A stretch of 64,000 nucleotides of DNA from Tsukamurella conjunctivitidis. GTDB taxonomy: Bacteria > Actinomycetota > Actinomycetes > Mycobacteriales > Mycobacteriaceae. The number at the start of each line of letters is the position of its first letter. Positions within the stretch are counted from its first letter, which is position 1. Below, one piece after another: positions 1 through 7,011 of this stretch. A model generated the notes under the pieces. That model worked only from the letters and a program-made list of their open reading frames with translations. It was not told the origin of the DNA and made no database searches. The stretch covers positions 496,001 to 560,000 of the forward strand of contig NZ_VIGX01000001.1 of the NCBI RefSeq assembly GCF_007858475.1, given 5' to 3'. The position numbers and the translations under genes were made by a program.

Positions 1-2
1 CG

Positions 3-752
3 CCGCGCAACGGGAAGGTCACCGCGGTGCGGCAGGACGTCGCCGGGGGCGGTCCGGCGCTCAACGCCGCCGCGGTCTTCGCCGCGCTCGGCGGGCGTGC
101 AGTGCTCGCCTCGCCGGTGGGCGACGGTGCCCTCGGCCGGCTCGTGCACGAGGATCTCGCCACCTGCGGGGTGGAGGTCATCGACCTGGCGCAGCCGGGC
201 TTCGCGCCGCCCGTCTCCGCCGTCACGGTCCACGCCCCGTCGGGCGACCGGCAGGTGGTCTCGTTCGACGGTTCCGGATACCCCGACACCGTCCCACCGA
301 TCCACGCGGAGGGCTTCGACGTGGCGCTCCTCGACGGGCACGGCCCCGCCGCCGCGCGGTCCGCGATCCGCAGTGCCGCGGCCGCGGGCGTGCCCGTGAT
401 CCTCGACGCCGGGCGCTGGCGGCCCGTCTTCGCCGAGCTCCTCCCGCTCGCGGCGCACGCCGTCTGCTCCGCGGACTTCGCGCTGCCCGACGGGGTGCCG
501 CGGCCGCCGGTCTTCGCCGTCACCGACGGCCCACGGCCGATCCGCTACCGCGATCGCGGGGACGAGGGGACCGTCGAGGTGCCCGCCGTACCGGTGCTCG
601 ATACGCTCGGGGCCGGCGACGTGCTGCACGGCGCGTACGCCTTCGCGATCGCGCGGGGCGACGCGGTCGCCGACGCACTGCGCTTCGCGGCGGAACACGC
701 CTCCGCGAAGTGCCGGTATCCGGGGGTGAGGGCGTGGCTGGCGACGCTGTGA
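3..752 (+). CDS. PfkB-family carbohydrate kinase, 5' end outside window
   Basis: ATP-dependent sugar kinase of the PfkB/ribokinase family. The reading frame is open to the window edge: residues PRNGKV precede the first possible GTG at 27, and the family's N-terminal Gly-Gly-x-x-x-Asn substrate motif (GGGPALN) follows at once, so the true start is upstream. The C-terminal signature DTLGAGDVLHGAYAF carries the GAGD anion hole and the catalytic Asp. The 249 visible residues suggest about 30-50 residues are missing. The substrate (ribose, fructose or another sugar) cannot be told. The stop overlaps the next start (TGATG), so the two kinases are co-transcribed. Confidence 0.85.
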   Translation, partial: PRNGKVTAVRQDVAGGGPALNAAAVFAALGGRAVLASPVGDGALGRLVHEDLATCGVEVIDLAQPGFAPPVSAVTVHAPSGDRQVVSFDGSGYPDTVPPIHAEGFDVALLDGHGPAAARSAIRSAAAAGVPVILDAGRWRPVFAELLPLAAHAVCSADFALPDGVPRPPVFAVTDGPRPIRYRDRGDEGTVEVPAVPVLDTLGAGDVLHGAYAFAIARGDAVADALRFAAEHASAKCRYPGVRAWLATL

Positions 753-1357
753 TGGACGAACTGCTCGGTCGCGCACGGGAACTGGTGGATCGACCCGGCC
801 GCGCGCTGCTCGGCATCGCGGGTGCGCCCGCATCGGGCAAGTCGACGCTCGCGGAGCGGCTGGTCGAGGCCCTCGGCGCCGACGCGGTGCTGGTGCCGAT
901 GGACGGCTTCCACCTCGACGACGCCGTCCTGCGCCGGCACGGGAGCTGGGAGCGCAAGGGCGCCATCGACACCTTCGACGACGCGGGCTACGCCGAACTG
1001 CTGCACCGGCTGCGGGCGGCCGGCGGCACCGTCTACGCCCCATGCTTCGACCGCGGGCTCGAGGCGTCGATCGCCGGCGCCATCGAGGTGGGGCCGGACG
1101 TGCCGCTGGTGGTCACGGAGGGCAACTACCTCCTGGCGGACAGCGGCGCCTGGCCCCGCGCGCGGGCGGCGCTCGACGAGGTCTGGTTCCTGCGCATCGA
1201 TCCCGGACTGCGGCGCGAACGGCTCATCGCGCGGCACATGCGCTTCGGCCGTGATCCCGAGGATGCCCGCGCGCGGGCCGACGGCTCGGATCAGCGCAAC
1301 GCCGTCCTCATCGAGGCGACGGCGGTCCACGCCGATCGGATCATCCACGGGGACTAG
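752..1357 (+). CDS. P-loop nucleoside/sugar kinase (uridine kinase-like)
   Basis: Predicted P-loop phosphotransferase of the uridine kinase / pantothenate kinase-like family that actinobacteria often place beside sugar kinases. Walker A is GAPASGKST near residue 24. A conserved MDGFHLDD follows, as do VTEGNYLL and a basic lid segment (LRRERLIARHMRFGRD). The ATG at 752 overlaps the stop of the preceding PfkB gene; in-frame starts further upstream would extend into that gene and are less likely. About 201 residues, normal for the family. It may phosphorylate a sugar or nucleoside linked to the upstream kinase, but the substrate is unknown. It converges on alkB with 12 bp between stops. Confidence 0.8.
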   Translation: MDELLGRARELVDRPGRALLGIAGAPASGKSTLAERLVEALGADAVLVPMDGFHLDDAVLRRHGSWERKGAIDTFDDAGYAELLHRLRAAGGTVYAPCFDRGLEASIAGAIEVGPDVPLVVTEGNYLLADSGAWPRARAALDEVWFLRIDPGLRRERLIARHMRFGRDPEDARARADGSDQRNAVLIEATAVHADRIIHGD

Positions 1358-1369
1358 GCGCCTGCGGCC

Positions 1370-2053
1370 TCAGCGGTCGGCGAGGCCGGTCTCGCGGAGG
1401 GTGAGGTTGATCCGGCCCGCGTCGAGTCCGCAGCCCTGCGGCGCCGTCCCGGGGTGCACCGCGGTGACGCCGTGGAAGGCCAGGCGCGACGGTCCGCCGA
1501 AGACGAGCAGATCGCCGGATTCTAGCGTGAGATCCGTGTACGGGCGGTTCCGGTTCTCGGTGTTGCCGAGCCGGAAGGTGCAGCTGTCGCCGATGGACAG
1601 CGAGACCACCGGGGCGCGGGAGACCTCGTCCTTGTCCTGGTGCATCCCCATCCGGGCGTGCTCGTCGTAGTAGTTCACGAGCGCGGTGTCGGGCGTGTAC
1701 GCGTCCGCCTCCTCGGCGGGGTGCCCGGTCTCGGCGAGGGCGCGCCGCCCGACCCGGACCAGCCAGTCCGGGAAGGGCAGCACCCGAGCACCGTTCACGT
1801 CCGTCGCGGTCCGGCTGTACCGGTACGGCTGCCAGTGCCAGCCCAGGCACACCGTCCGCACCGACATCGGATGGCCGCGGACCGTGGCCGAACGGACCGG
1901 CACCGGTCCCGCCGCCCACTCCCGGAAGCGATCGGCGATCCAGGCCTGCTGGTACAACTCCAGCCACCCCCGGATCAGGGACGCGCCCGGCGCGACCTCG
2001 ACCGCCGACCGGTCGGGCGGGAAGAGCATCGGGGAGTCCACGTCAGGCCGCAT
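1370..2053 (-). CDS. alkB: AlkB-like 2OG-Fe(II) DNA repair dioxygenase
   Basis: Oxidative demethylase of the AlkB family, which removes methyl groups from 1-meA/3-meC in DNA or RNA using 2-oxoglutarate and Fe(II). The double-stranded beta-helix signature is visible: HQDKDE (His-x-Asp iron ligands), a distal His in LAFHGVTAV, and RINLTLRETG with the Arg residues that bind 2OG and substrate. 227 residues is a normal length. It is the last gene of a five-gene minus-strand operon and overlaps the preceding oxygenase by 11 bp. Its neighbours are two Ogt-type methyltransferases, which strongly supports a role in alkylation repair. Confidence 0.92.
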   Translation of the reverse strand: MRPDVDSPMLFPPDRSAVEVAPGASLIRGWLELYQQAWIADRFREWAAGPVPVRSATVRGHPMSVRTVCLGWHWQPYRYSRTATDVNGARVLPFPDWLVRVGRRALAETGHPAEEADAYTPDTALVNYYDEHARMGMHQDKDEVSRAPVVSLSIGDSCTFRLGNTENRNRPYTDLTLESGDLLVFGGPSRLAFHGVTAVHPGTAPQGCGLDAGRINLTLRETGLADR

Positions 2054-2738
2054 CGTGGAAGACGAGGGCGAGCGTGTGCCGCCGCCCCGAGCGGACGGTC
2101 GAGACCCCGTGCCGCACCGGCGCCGCGGACCAGCCCCGCGCCGAGCGGACCGGGCGGTCGCGGGTGGTGAAGACGAAGCCGTGCCCGCGCGGCAGCGTGA
2201 ACGACGTGCCGCGGGACTGCGCCCGCGGCCGCTGCTCGACGAGCAGGAACTCGCCGCCGGTGTGGTCCACGCCGGGATCGTTCAGGGCGATCACCACCTG
2301 CAGCGGGAAGACCAGGTCGCCGTAGAGGTCCCGGTGCAGCGCGTTCCAATCGCCCGCGCCGTACTTCAGCAGGATCGCCGTCGACTTCCGCTGCCCGGCG
2401 TCGTGGCACATCGCGAGCCATTCGTCCAGGTCGTCGGGCCACGGCGCCTCGCGGCCCAGCCGCTCCCACCACCGTCGGGCGATGGGCAGCAGGTGCGGGT
2501 ACAGGGCGTGCTTGAGCTCGTCGACGGGTTCCGGGTAGGGACGCTCGAAGTACCGGTACTCGCCGGCGCCGAACCGGTACCGCTCCATGTCGATCGTGCT
2601 GCGGAACAGCTCGTCCCGCGCGTACAGCTCGCGCAGCTCGACGGTCCGCTCATCGGAGAGCAGGCGCGGCAGCAGCGCCCCGCCGACCGCGTCCAGCTCG
2701 GCGGCCACGGCGTCCCAGTCGGCGTCGATCGCGGTCAT
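2043..2738 (-). CDS. 2OG-Fe(II) oxygenase (prolyl-4-hydroxylase-like fold)
   Basis: Predicted 2-oxoglutarate/Fe(II)-dependent dioxygenase of 231 residues, a different subfamily from the AlkB gene next door. Iron ligands are seen in LHRDLYGD (His-x-Asp) and the distal RHGVSTV. The Arg in SGRRHTLAL is the likely 2OG ligand. The ATG at 2738 overlaps the stop of the upstream methyltransferase (ATGA), fixing the start. Members of this uncharacterised family are often encoded with Ada/Ogt proteins in actinobacteria. A role in repair of alkylated nucleic acid or protein is inferred from context only. Confidence 0.8.
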   Translation of the reverse strand: MTAIDADWDAVAAELDAVGGALLPRLLSDERTVELRELYARDELFRSTIDMERYRFGAGEYRYFERPYPEPVDELKHALYPHLLPIARRWWERLGREAPWPDDLDEWLAMCHDAGQRKSTAILLKYGAGDWNALHRDLYGDLVFPLQVVIALNDPGVDHTGGEFLLVEQRPRAQSRGTSFTLPRGHGFVFTTRDRPVRSARGWSAAPVRHGVSTVRSGRRHTLALVFHDAA

Positions 2739-3334
2739 GACGCCGACTCCAGCTGCAGCAGTGCGGCTTTCGCCTCGACGCCGCCGACGTACTGCCCGAT
2801 CCCGCCGTCCGCCTTGACCACCCGGTGGCACGGCACCACCACCGGCAGGGGGTTGGTCGCGCAGGCGGTGCCGACGGCGCGCACCGCCGCGGGGTTGCCC
2901 ACCAGCTCCGCCACCTGCGTGTAGCTGAGCGTGCTCCCGTAGCCGATCTCGGGCAGCCGGCTCTGCACCAGTTGCCGGAACCCGTGCGAGAGGGCGTGAT
3001 CGAGCGGCAGGTCGAAGGCCGTGCGGCGGCCGGCGAAGTACTCGTCGAGTTCGCGGGCGGCGCGGTCGAGCCGCCGCGGGGCGCGCAGCACCCGGGGGCT
3101 CACCGCGGTCGCCAGTTTCTCGAGCACCGCGTCGTGGTCCTCGCGGGCGTACGCGACCCGGACGAGGCCGCGCTCGGTGGCGGCCAGCAGCAGGCCGCCG
3201 ACGGGGGAGTCGACGGTGGTGTAGGCGACGTCGAGCAGGCCGTCGGCCGCGGCGTCCTCGGCGAGGCGGGCGCGGAGCCCGGCCAGGGCGTCGTCGGCGA
3301 CGGTCGCGGACAGGATGTCGGTGATGTCGTTCAT
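2735..3334 (-). CDS. ogt: Methylated-DNA-protein-cysteine methyltransferase (first of two)
   Basis: Suicide repair protein that transfers the methyl group of O6-methylguanine to its own cysteine. The active site PCHRVVKADGGIG is intact, preceded by the DNA-binding helix region (STLSYTQVAELVGNPAAVRAVG). 199 residues, with an N-terminal segment longer than in the second copy. The ATG at 3334 overlaps the stop of the sigma factor gene (ATGA). The pair of Ogt genes sits in one operon around a sigma factor. No Ada-type methyl-responsive AraC domain is present, so regulation must come from elsewhere, possibly that sigma factor. Confidence 0.92.
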   Translation of the reverse strand: MNDITDILSATVADDALAGLRARLAEDAAADGLLDVAYTTVDSPVGGLLLAATERGLVRVAYAREDHDAVLEKLATAVSPRVLRAPRRLDRAARELDEYFAGRRTAFDLPLDHALSHGFRQLVQSRLPEIGYGSTLSYTQVAELVGNPAAVRAVGTACATNPLPVVVPCHRVVKADGGIGQYVGGVEAKAALLQLESAS

Positions 3335-3810
3335 GCGAGGTCCTCCCTCGTGTGCGTCGTGCGCAGTCTCTTGAGTCCGTCGGCCGCCGCGCGGCGCGCG
3401 GCGTCGACGGTGCCGCCGAGGATCTCGGCGATCTCCGCGTAGGGCAGGCCCGCGGCGTAGCGGTACGCGACCGCCTGCCGCTGCTTGTCCGGCAGGGCGG
3501 CGACGGCGACCCAGAGGTCACCGTCGGGCAGGGCGCCGGGAGCGGCGGGGCTCGGGGGCTCGGGCACACTGTCGACGGGGACGGCCCGGCGCCCCGTCGC
3601 GCGGATCTGGTCGATGGCCCGACGATGCGCGATGGTCACCAGCCAGGCCTCGACGTTCGCCGACTCCGGCAACTCCGGATAGGCGCGTAGCGCGGAGAGG
3701 AAGGTCTCCGACCACGCGTCCTCCGCGTCGTGCGGGCCGAGGATCGCGCGGCAGACGCGGAGCACCGTCCCGGCGTGCTCGTCGACGACGCGCTCGAAGG
3801 GTGGTTTCAC
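3331..3810 (-). CDS. Small ECF-type sigma factor in the alkylation-repair operon
   Basis: RNA polymerase sigma factor of the sigma-70/ECF type, 159 residues. Region 2 is DAWSETFLSALRAYPE through VEAWLVTIAHRRAIDQIRATGRR. Region 4 is LPDKQRQAVAYRYAAGLPYAEIAEIL with a helix-turn-helix. The GTG at 3810 overlaps the stop of the upstream ogt (GTGA). No anti-sigma factor lies beside it. Being sandwiched between two methyltransferase genes, it probably drives its own operon under alkylation stress, but the sensing mechanism is unknown. It is shorter than many ECFs because the linker is compact. Confidence 0.85.
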   Translation of the reverse strand: MKPPFERVVDEHAGTVLRVCRAILGPHDAEDAWSETFLSALRAYPELPESANVEAWLVTIAHRRAIDQIRATGRRAVPVDSVPEPPSPAAPGALPDGDLWVAVAALPDKQRQAVAYRYAAGLPYAEIAEILGGTVDAARRAAADGLKRLRTTHTREDLA

Positions 3811-4325
3811 GCGGCCCCCATGCCGGGGAGCCAGGGCTCGCCGTCGGCCGCCGCCTCGATGTCGAGCAGGACGCGCTTGCGCCGCAGTCCGCCCGCGTAC
3901 CCCGTGAGCGTCCCGTTCGAGCCCACCACGCGGTGGCACGGGATGAGGACGCACAGCGGGTTCGCGCCCACCGCCTGGCCGACGCCCCACGCCGAGGTGA
4001 CGAAGCCGAGCCGCTCCGCGAGGGCGCCGTACGTCGTCGTGGTGCCGTACGGGAGCTCGCGCAGCGCGGCCCAGACGGCCTCCTGAACGGCGTCGCCGGC
4101 GGTGGCGAGCGGCAGGTCGAAGCCGCGGCGCTCGCCCGCGAGGTAGGCGCGGATCTGCCGCGCCGCCTCGTCGAGCAGCGGGTCCGCGGCGACCCGTTCG
4201 CCGAACGCCGCCTCGGCGGGCCGTCGGGCGTGGTGGCGGAAGTACACGCCGGTCATGGCCCCGCCCCCGGCGACGAGCGTCAGCTCGCCGAGAACGGTGT
4301 CCGCGACGATGTGCCTGGTGGTCAT
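3807..4325 (-). CDS. ogt: Methylated-DNA-protein-cysteine methyltransferase (second copy, first in operon)
   Basis: O6-alkylguanine repair protein, 172 residues, with the active site IPCHRVVGSNGTLTGYAG and the upstream TTTYGALAERLGFVTSAWGVG helix region. ATG at 4325 is preceded by a purine-rich GAGGAG ribosome binding site. First gene of the operon running to alkB at 1370. It is clearly diverged from the second copy (different N-terminus and flanks), so the pair is not a recent duplication. Two methyltransferases may split substrates by alkyl size, which is not visible here. Confidence 0.92.
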   Translation of the reverse strand: MTTRHIVADTVLGELTLVAGGGAMTGVYFRHHARRPAEAAFGERVAADPLLDEAARQIRAYLAGERRGFDLPLATAGDAVQEAVWAALRELPYGTTTTYGALAERLGFVTSAWGVGQAVGANPLCVLIPCHRVVGSNGTLTGYAGGLRRKRVLLDIEAAADGEPWLPGMGAA

Positions 4326-4408
4326 GTCTGTCTCCTCGTCTCGATCCTGCCCTGTAGACGCCGTGGGCGGGCGGAACGTGAGATGCGATCCCGAGGAGAG
4401 TGCGCGGG

Positions 4409-5452
4409 CTACCCGGTGTGGCCCGGGCGCGCGAGCAGATCCCGCAGGCCGGCATCGATGAAGGCGGTGTCGGCGGGGTTCTTGCCGCCGCCGGCGAAAT
4501 GGCCCCAGACCCCGGGGATCACCCGCACCTCACCGTGCTCGATGAACTGCGAGGCCCATTGCTCGTCCTCCGGCGGGAAGTAGAGGTCCTTCTCCGCGGG
4601 CATGGCGAGGAGCGGGCACCTGATGGACCGGAGCGCGGCCTCCTGGTCACCGTCGAACCCGGGTGTGTTGCCGACGTTCCCGGCGTGCCACGTGCCGATC
4701 ATCGCGATCAGGTTGTTGGGGTCGCGGCCGTCGCGGAAGAACTGCTCCCAGAAGCCGAAGAGGAAGTCGTCGAGGGAGGTGAAGCCCAGCTCGCGCCACG
4801 TCTCGAACCAGTAGAAGGCCTGCGAGAAGCCCCATCCCGAGTAGATCCGCGCGAAGGCGCGCAGGCCCTTGATCGGCGGGCGCGCGGGATCGTAGTCGCC
4901 GTCGGCCCACGCCGCGTCGGCGCGCAGGGCCTCTCGGAGCGACTCCAGGAAGACCTGGTTGTGCGGCGCGGTGCGGCTGGAACCGCAGAACGGGGCGGCG
5001 CGCTGCACCATCTCGGGGTGGCTCACCGCCCACTGGTAGGTCTGGCCCGCGCCCATCGACCAGCCGGTGACCAGCGCGATCGTCGAGATGCCCCACGTCT
5101 CGGTGAGCAGCCGATGCTGCGCCTGCACCTGGTCGTAGAAGGTGACCAGCGGGAACCGGGCGTGGTCGTAGGGGGACGCGGCGTTCGACGGCGACGTCGA
5201 CAGCCCGTTGCCCAGCATGTTGGGCACCACGATGAAGTACTCGTCCGGGTCGAGCGCCTTGTCGGTGCCGATCAGCCACTCGTTGTCGGTGTGCCACCCG
5301 GAGTACCAGGTGGGGTAGACGATCACGTTCGACTTCTCGGCGTTCAGGGTGCCGTAGGTCTTGTAGGCGAGCCGGGCCCCGCGGAGGGTGTGGCCGGACT
5401 GCAGGGTGAGATCGCCGAGGTCGAAGAACTCGGCGTCGGTGGGAGCGGGCAC
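4409..5452 (-). CDS. MetX-like alpha/beta-hydrolase fold protein
   Basis: Alpha/beta-hydrolase of the homoserine O-acetyltransferase superfamily, 347 residues. The nucleophile elbow is GWSMGAGQ, the acid is in MPAEKDLYF and the His in WGHFAGG, so the triad is complete. It lacks the recognisable MetX substrate signature around the elbow, so it is better called a MetX-like hydrolase or acyltransferase than homoserine acetyltransferase. GTG at 5452 has an AGGAG site seven bases upstream. It is transcribed alone, behind a 17-bp palindrome and a longer inverted repeat at 5464-5519, which suggests dedicated regulation. Confidence 0.8.
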   Translation of the reverse strand: MPAPTDAEFFDLGDLTLQSGHTLRGARLAYKTYGTLNAEKSNVIVYPTWYSGWHTDNEWLIGTDKALDPDEYFIVVPNMLGNGLSTSPSNAASPYDHARFPLVTFYDQVQAQHRLLTETWGISTIALVTGWSMGAGQTYQWAVSHPEMVQRAAPFCGSSRTAPHNQVFLESLREALRADAAWADGDYDPARPPIKGLRAFARIYSGWGFSQAFYWFETWRELGFTSLDDFLFGFWEQFFRDGRDPNNLIAMIGTWHAGNVGNTPGFDGDQEAALRSIRCPLLAMPAEKDLYFPPEDEQWASQFIEHGEVRVIPGVWGHFAGGGKNPADTAFIDAGLRDLLARPGHTG

Positions 5453-5463
5453 TGCGGACTCCT

Positions 5464-5519
5464 CGGGTAGCGGATTCGCGACGTAGTACCGATTCGGTAC
5501 TGATTGTCGACGCTACCCG
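5464..5519 (-). promoter_or_regulatory. Nested inverted repeats before the MetX-like gene
   Basis: A perfect odd palindrome, AGTACCGATTCGGTACT (5485-5501), sits inside a second perfect 9-bp repeat, CGGGTAGCG (5464-5472) with CGCTACCCG (5511-5519). On the minus strand the outer repeat ends right before the AGGAG ribosome binding site of the gene starting at 5452. The inner palindrome looks like a TetR-type operator. The outer pair could fold in the mRNA. No regulator gene is adjacent. Confidence 0.5.
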
Positions 5520-5550
5520 TCCGTTTTCCGCAGGGCAGCGGAAAACGGAA

Positions 5551-5584
5551 AGGGCGCGCACCCGGATCCCCGGATGCGCGCCCT
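5551..5584 (-). terminator. Rho-independent terminator of the cysA-sseC operon
   Basis: Perfect 10-bp stem AGGGCGCGCA / TGCGCGCCCT with an inner complementary loop, 14 bp beyond the sseC stop. On the minus strand the stem is followed by the T-rich TTCCGTTTTCC. A further 11-bp repeat (CCGTTTTCCGC at 5521, GCGGAAAACGG at 5538) lies just downstream. Confidence 0.75.
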
Positions 5585-5597
5585 GTCCTGCGCGTGT

Positions 5598-5903
5598 CTA
5601 CTTCGCGACGGTGATGTCCTGGTTGTAGACGCCGTTCGACTCCGGCGAGACCTGGATGTCGCCGTTGCCCACGGAGGACAGCGCGCGCAGCGTCCACGTG
5701 CCCGGCGCCGCGAAGAAGCGGTAGTCGCCGGTGCCCGAGGCCACGACCTCGGCGGTGAACTCGCCCGTGCCGTCGAGCAGGCGCACGAACGCGCCGGCGA
5801 CGGGGTTACCGGCGCCGTCGAGGACCTGACCGGTCAGCACGGTCTCCTTCTCGACGTCGACACCGGCGGGCAGGACCTGTCCCTGCTTGGGAGCTCCACA
5901 CAT
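5598..5903 (-). CDS. sseC: SseC-like DUF1416 protein
   Basis: Small protein of 101 residues of the DUF1416 family, named SseC in M. tuberculosis where it follows the CysA thiosulfate sulfurtransferase. It begins MCGAPKQGQVLP with an N-terminal Cys and continues as a carboxypeptidase-regulatory-like beta sandwich (VLTGQVLDGAGNPVAGAFVRL). ATG at 5903, 11 bp after the cysA stop, so co-transcribed. Its biochemical role is not established; the strict pairing with cysA suggests sulfur transfer or storage. Expression should be controlled with cysA by the poly-Cys leader upstream. Confidence 0.88.
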   Translation of the reverse strand: MCGAPKQGQVLPAGVDVEKETVLTGQVLDGAGNPVAGAFVRLLDGTGEFTAEVVASGTGDYRFFAAPGTWTLRALSSVGNGDIQVSPESNGVYNQDITVAK

Positions 5904-5914
5904 GATTGAAATCC

Positions 5915-6742
5915 TTACTTCTCGATCGGGGCGCCGACCAGCGAGCCGTACTCGACCCACGAACCGTCGTAGTTCTTGACGTTCTTCTTGCCCAGGATCT
6001 CCTGCAGCACGAACCACGTGTGCGAGCTGCGCTCGCCGATGCGGCAGTACGCGATGGTCTCCTTGGCGTCGTCGAAGCCCTTCTCCGCGTACAGCGCCGA
6101 GAGGTCCTCGTCCGACTTGAAGGTGCCGTCCTCGTTCGCGGTGGTCGACCACGGGATGTTGATCGCGCCGGGAACGTGGCCGCGCTGCTGCGCCTGCTCC
6201 TGCGGCAGGTGCGCAGGAGCCGCGATCTTGCCGGAGAACTCGTCGGGCGAGCGCACGTCGATGAGGTTCTTCTTGCCGATCGAGTCGATCACCTCGTCGC
6301 GGAAGGCGCGCAGCGACAGATCGACGGGCTTGGCCTGGTAGTTCGTGGCCGGGCGGGTCACCGCGTCGGTCGACAGCGGGCGGCCGTCGAGCTCCCACTT
6401 CTTACGGCCGCCGTCGAGCAGCTTCACGTCCTGGTGGCCGTACAGCTTGAAGTACCAGTAGGCGTAGGCGGCGAACCAGTTGTTGTTGCCGCCGTAGAGG
6501 ACGACGGTGTCGTCGTTGCCGATGCCGCGCTCGGACAGGAGCTTGGAGAAGCCCTCCTGGTCGAGGAAATCGCGGCGGATCGGATCCTGCAGATCCTTGC
6601 GCCAGTCGAGGCGCACGGCGCCCTTGATGTGGTTGTCGTCGTAGATCGACGTGTCCTCGTCGACCTCGACGAAGACGACACCCGGCGTATCGAGATTCTG
6701 CTCAGCCCAGTCTGCGGAGACCAGGACGTCGGAGCGAGCCAT
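5915..6742 (-). CDS. cysA: Thiosulfate sulfurtransferase, two rhodanese domains
   Basis: Cytoplasmic thiosulfate:acceptor sulfurtransferase, 275 residues with tandem rhodanese domains. The C-terminal catalytic loop is CRIGERSSHTWF with the active Cys; the N-terminal domain is the inactive copy (VVFVEVDEDTSIYDDNHIKGAVRL). The start MARSDVLVSADW at 6742 was chosen from the family N-terminus; the frame stays open upstream but that part is the leader region. This is the mycobacterial CysA2-type protein, not the sulfate ABC ATPase of the same symbol. It forms an operon with sseC behind a 27-codon poly-Cys leader. Confidence 0.9.
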   Translation of the reverse strand: MARSDVLVSADWAEQNLDTPGVVFVEVDEDTSIYDDNHIKGAVRLDWRKDLQDPIRRDFLDQEGFSKLLSERGIGNDDTVVLYGGNNNWFAAYAYWYFKLYGHQDVKLLDGGRKKWELDGRPLSTDAVTRPATNYQAKPVDLSLRAFRDEVIDSIGKKNLIDVRSPDEFSGKIAAPAHLPQEQAQQRGHVPGAINIPWSTTANEDGTFKSDEDLSALYAEKGFDDAKETIAYCRIGERSSHTWFVLQEILGKKNVKNYDGSWVEYGSLVGAPIEK

Positions 6743-6884
6743 GAGGATCCCTTTCGTTGATTCCATGACGGTGCGAATGAAGGCGCGAACGCTACTTCGA
6801 GGGGTGCGCGGATCGCGCTGGGTGGGCGGAAGTGGGTGTGTCGTGAGACGACGGAGGAGCACCCGGCCCGGGGGGAGATCGGGA

Positions 6885-6968
6885 CTAGCCCAGACAGCAA
6901 CAACCGGCCATACGGCACAGATCGACCGCCAGTCGGCGGGTGAGCAGCAGCTCACAGCGGTTGCGCAT
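6885..6968 (-). CDS. Poly-cysteine leader peptide of the cysA-sseC operon
   Basis: Short reading frame of 27 codons, too short for routine gene calling. It starts ATG CGC AAC CGC at 6968 and ends RMAGCCCLG followed by TAG at 6885-6887, with three consecutive cysteine codons just before the stop. The core LLTRRLAVDLCR matches the actinobacterial leader peptide family found before sulfur genes. In mycobacteria, leaderless poly-Cys ORFs are known to act as cysteine-responsive attenuators of downstream operons. The -10 lies seven bases before the ATG, so the mRNA should start at the ATG. cysA begins 142 bp downstream. When Cys-tRNA is scarce, ribosome stalling is expected to raise cysA-sseC expression. 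Confidence 0.85.
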   Translation of the reverse strand: MRNRCELLLTRRLAVDLCRMAGCCCLG

Positions 6969-6975
6969 GGGACCG

Positions 6976-6981
6976 AGAATA
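6976..6981 (-). promoter_or_regulatory. -10 element TATTCT for leaderless poly-Cys leader
   Basis: Minus-strand TATTCT fits the actinobacterial TANNNT consensus and is separated from the leader ATG by exactly seven bases, the spacing expected when transcription starts at the start codon. No Shine-Dalgarno sequence is present. Confidence 0.65.
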
Positions 6982-7011
6982 CCCAACCCGAGCGGCTGCG
7001 TCACGGGAGGG

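Noticed and set aside
4409-5452. Homoserine O-acetyltransferase (metX)
   Set aside because: Only the fold and nucleophile elbow are shared; methionine genes are absent nearby, so the specific name was not used.
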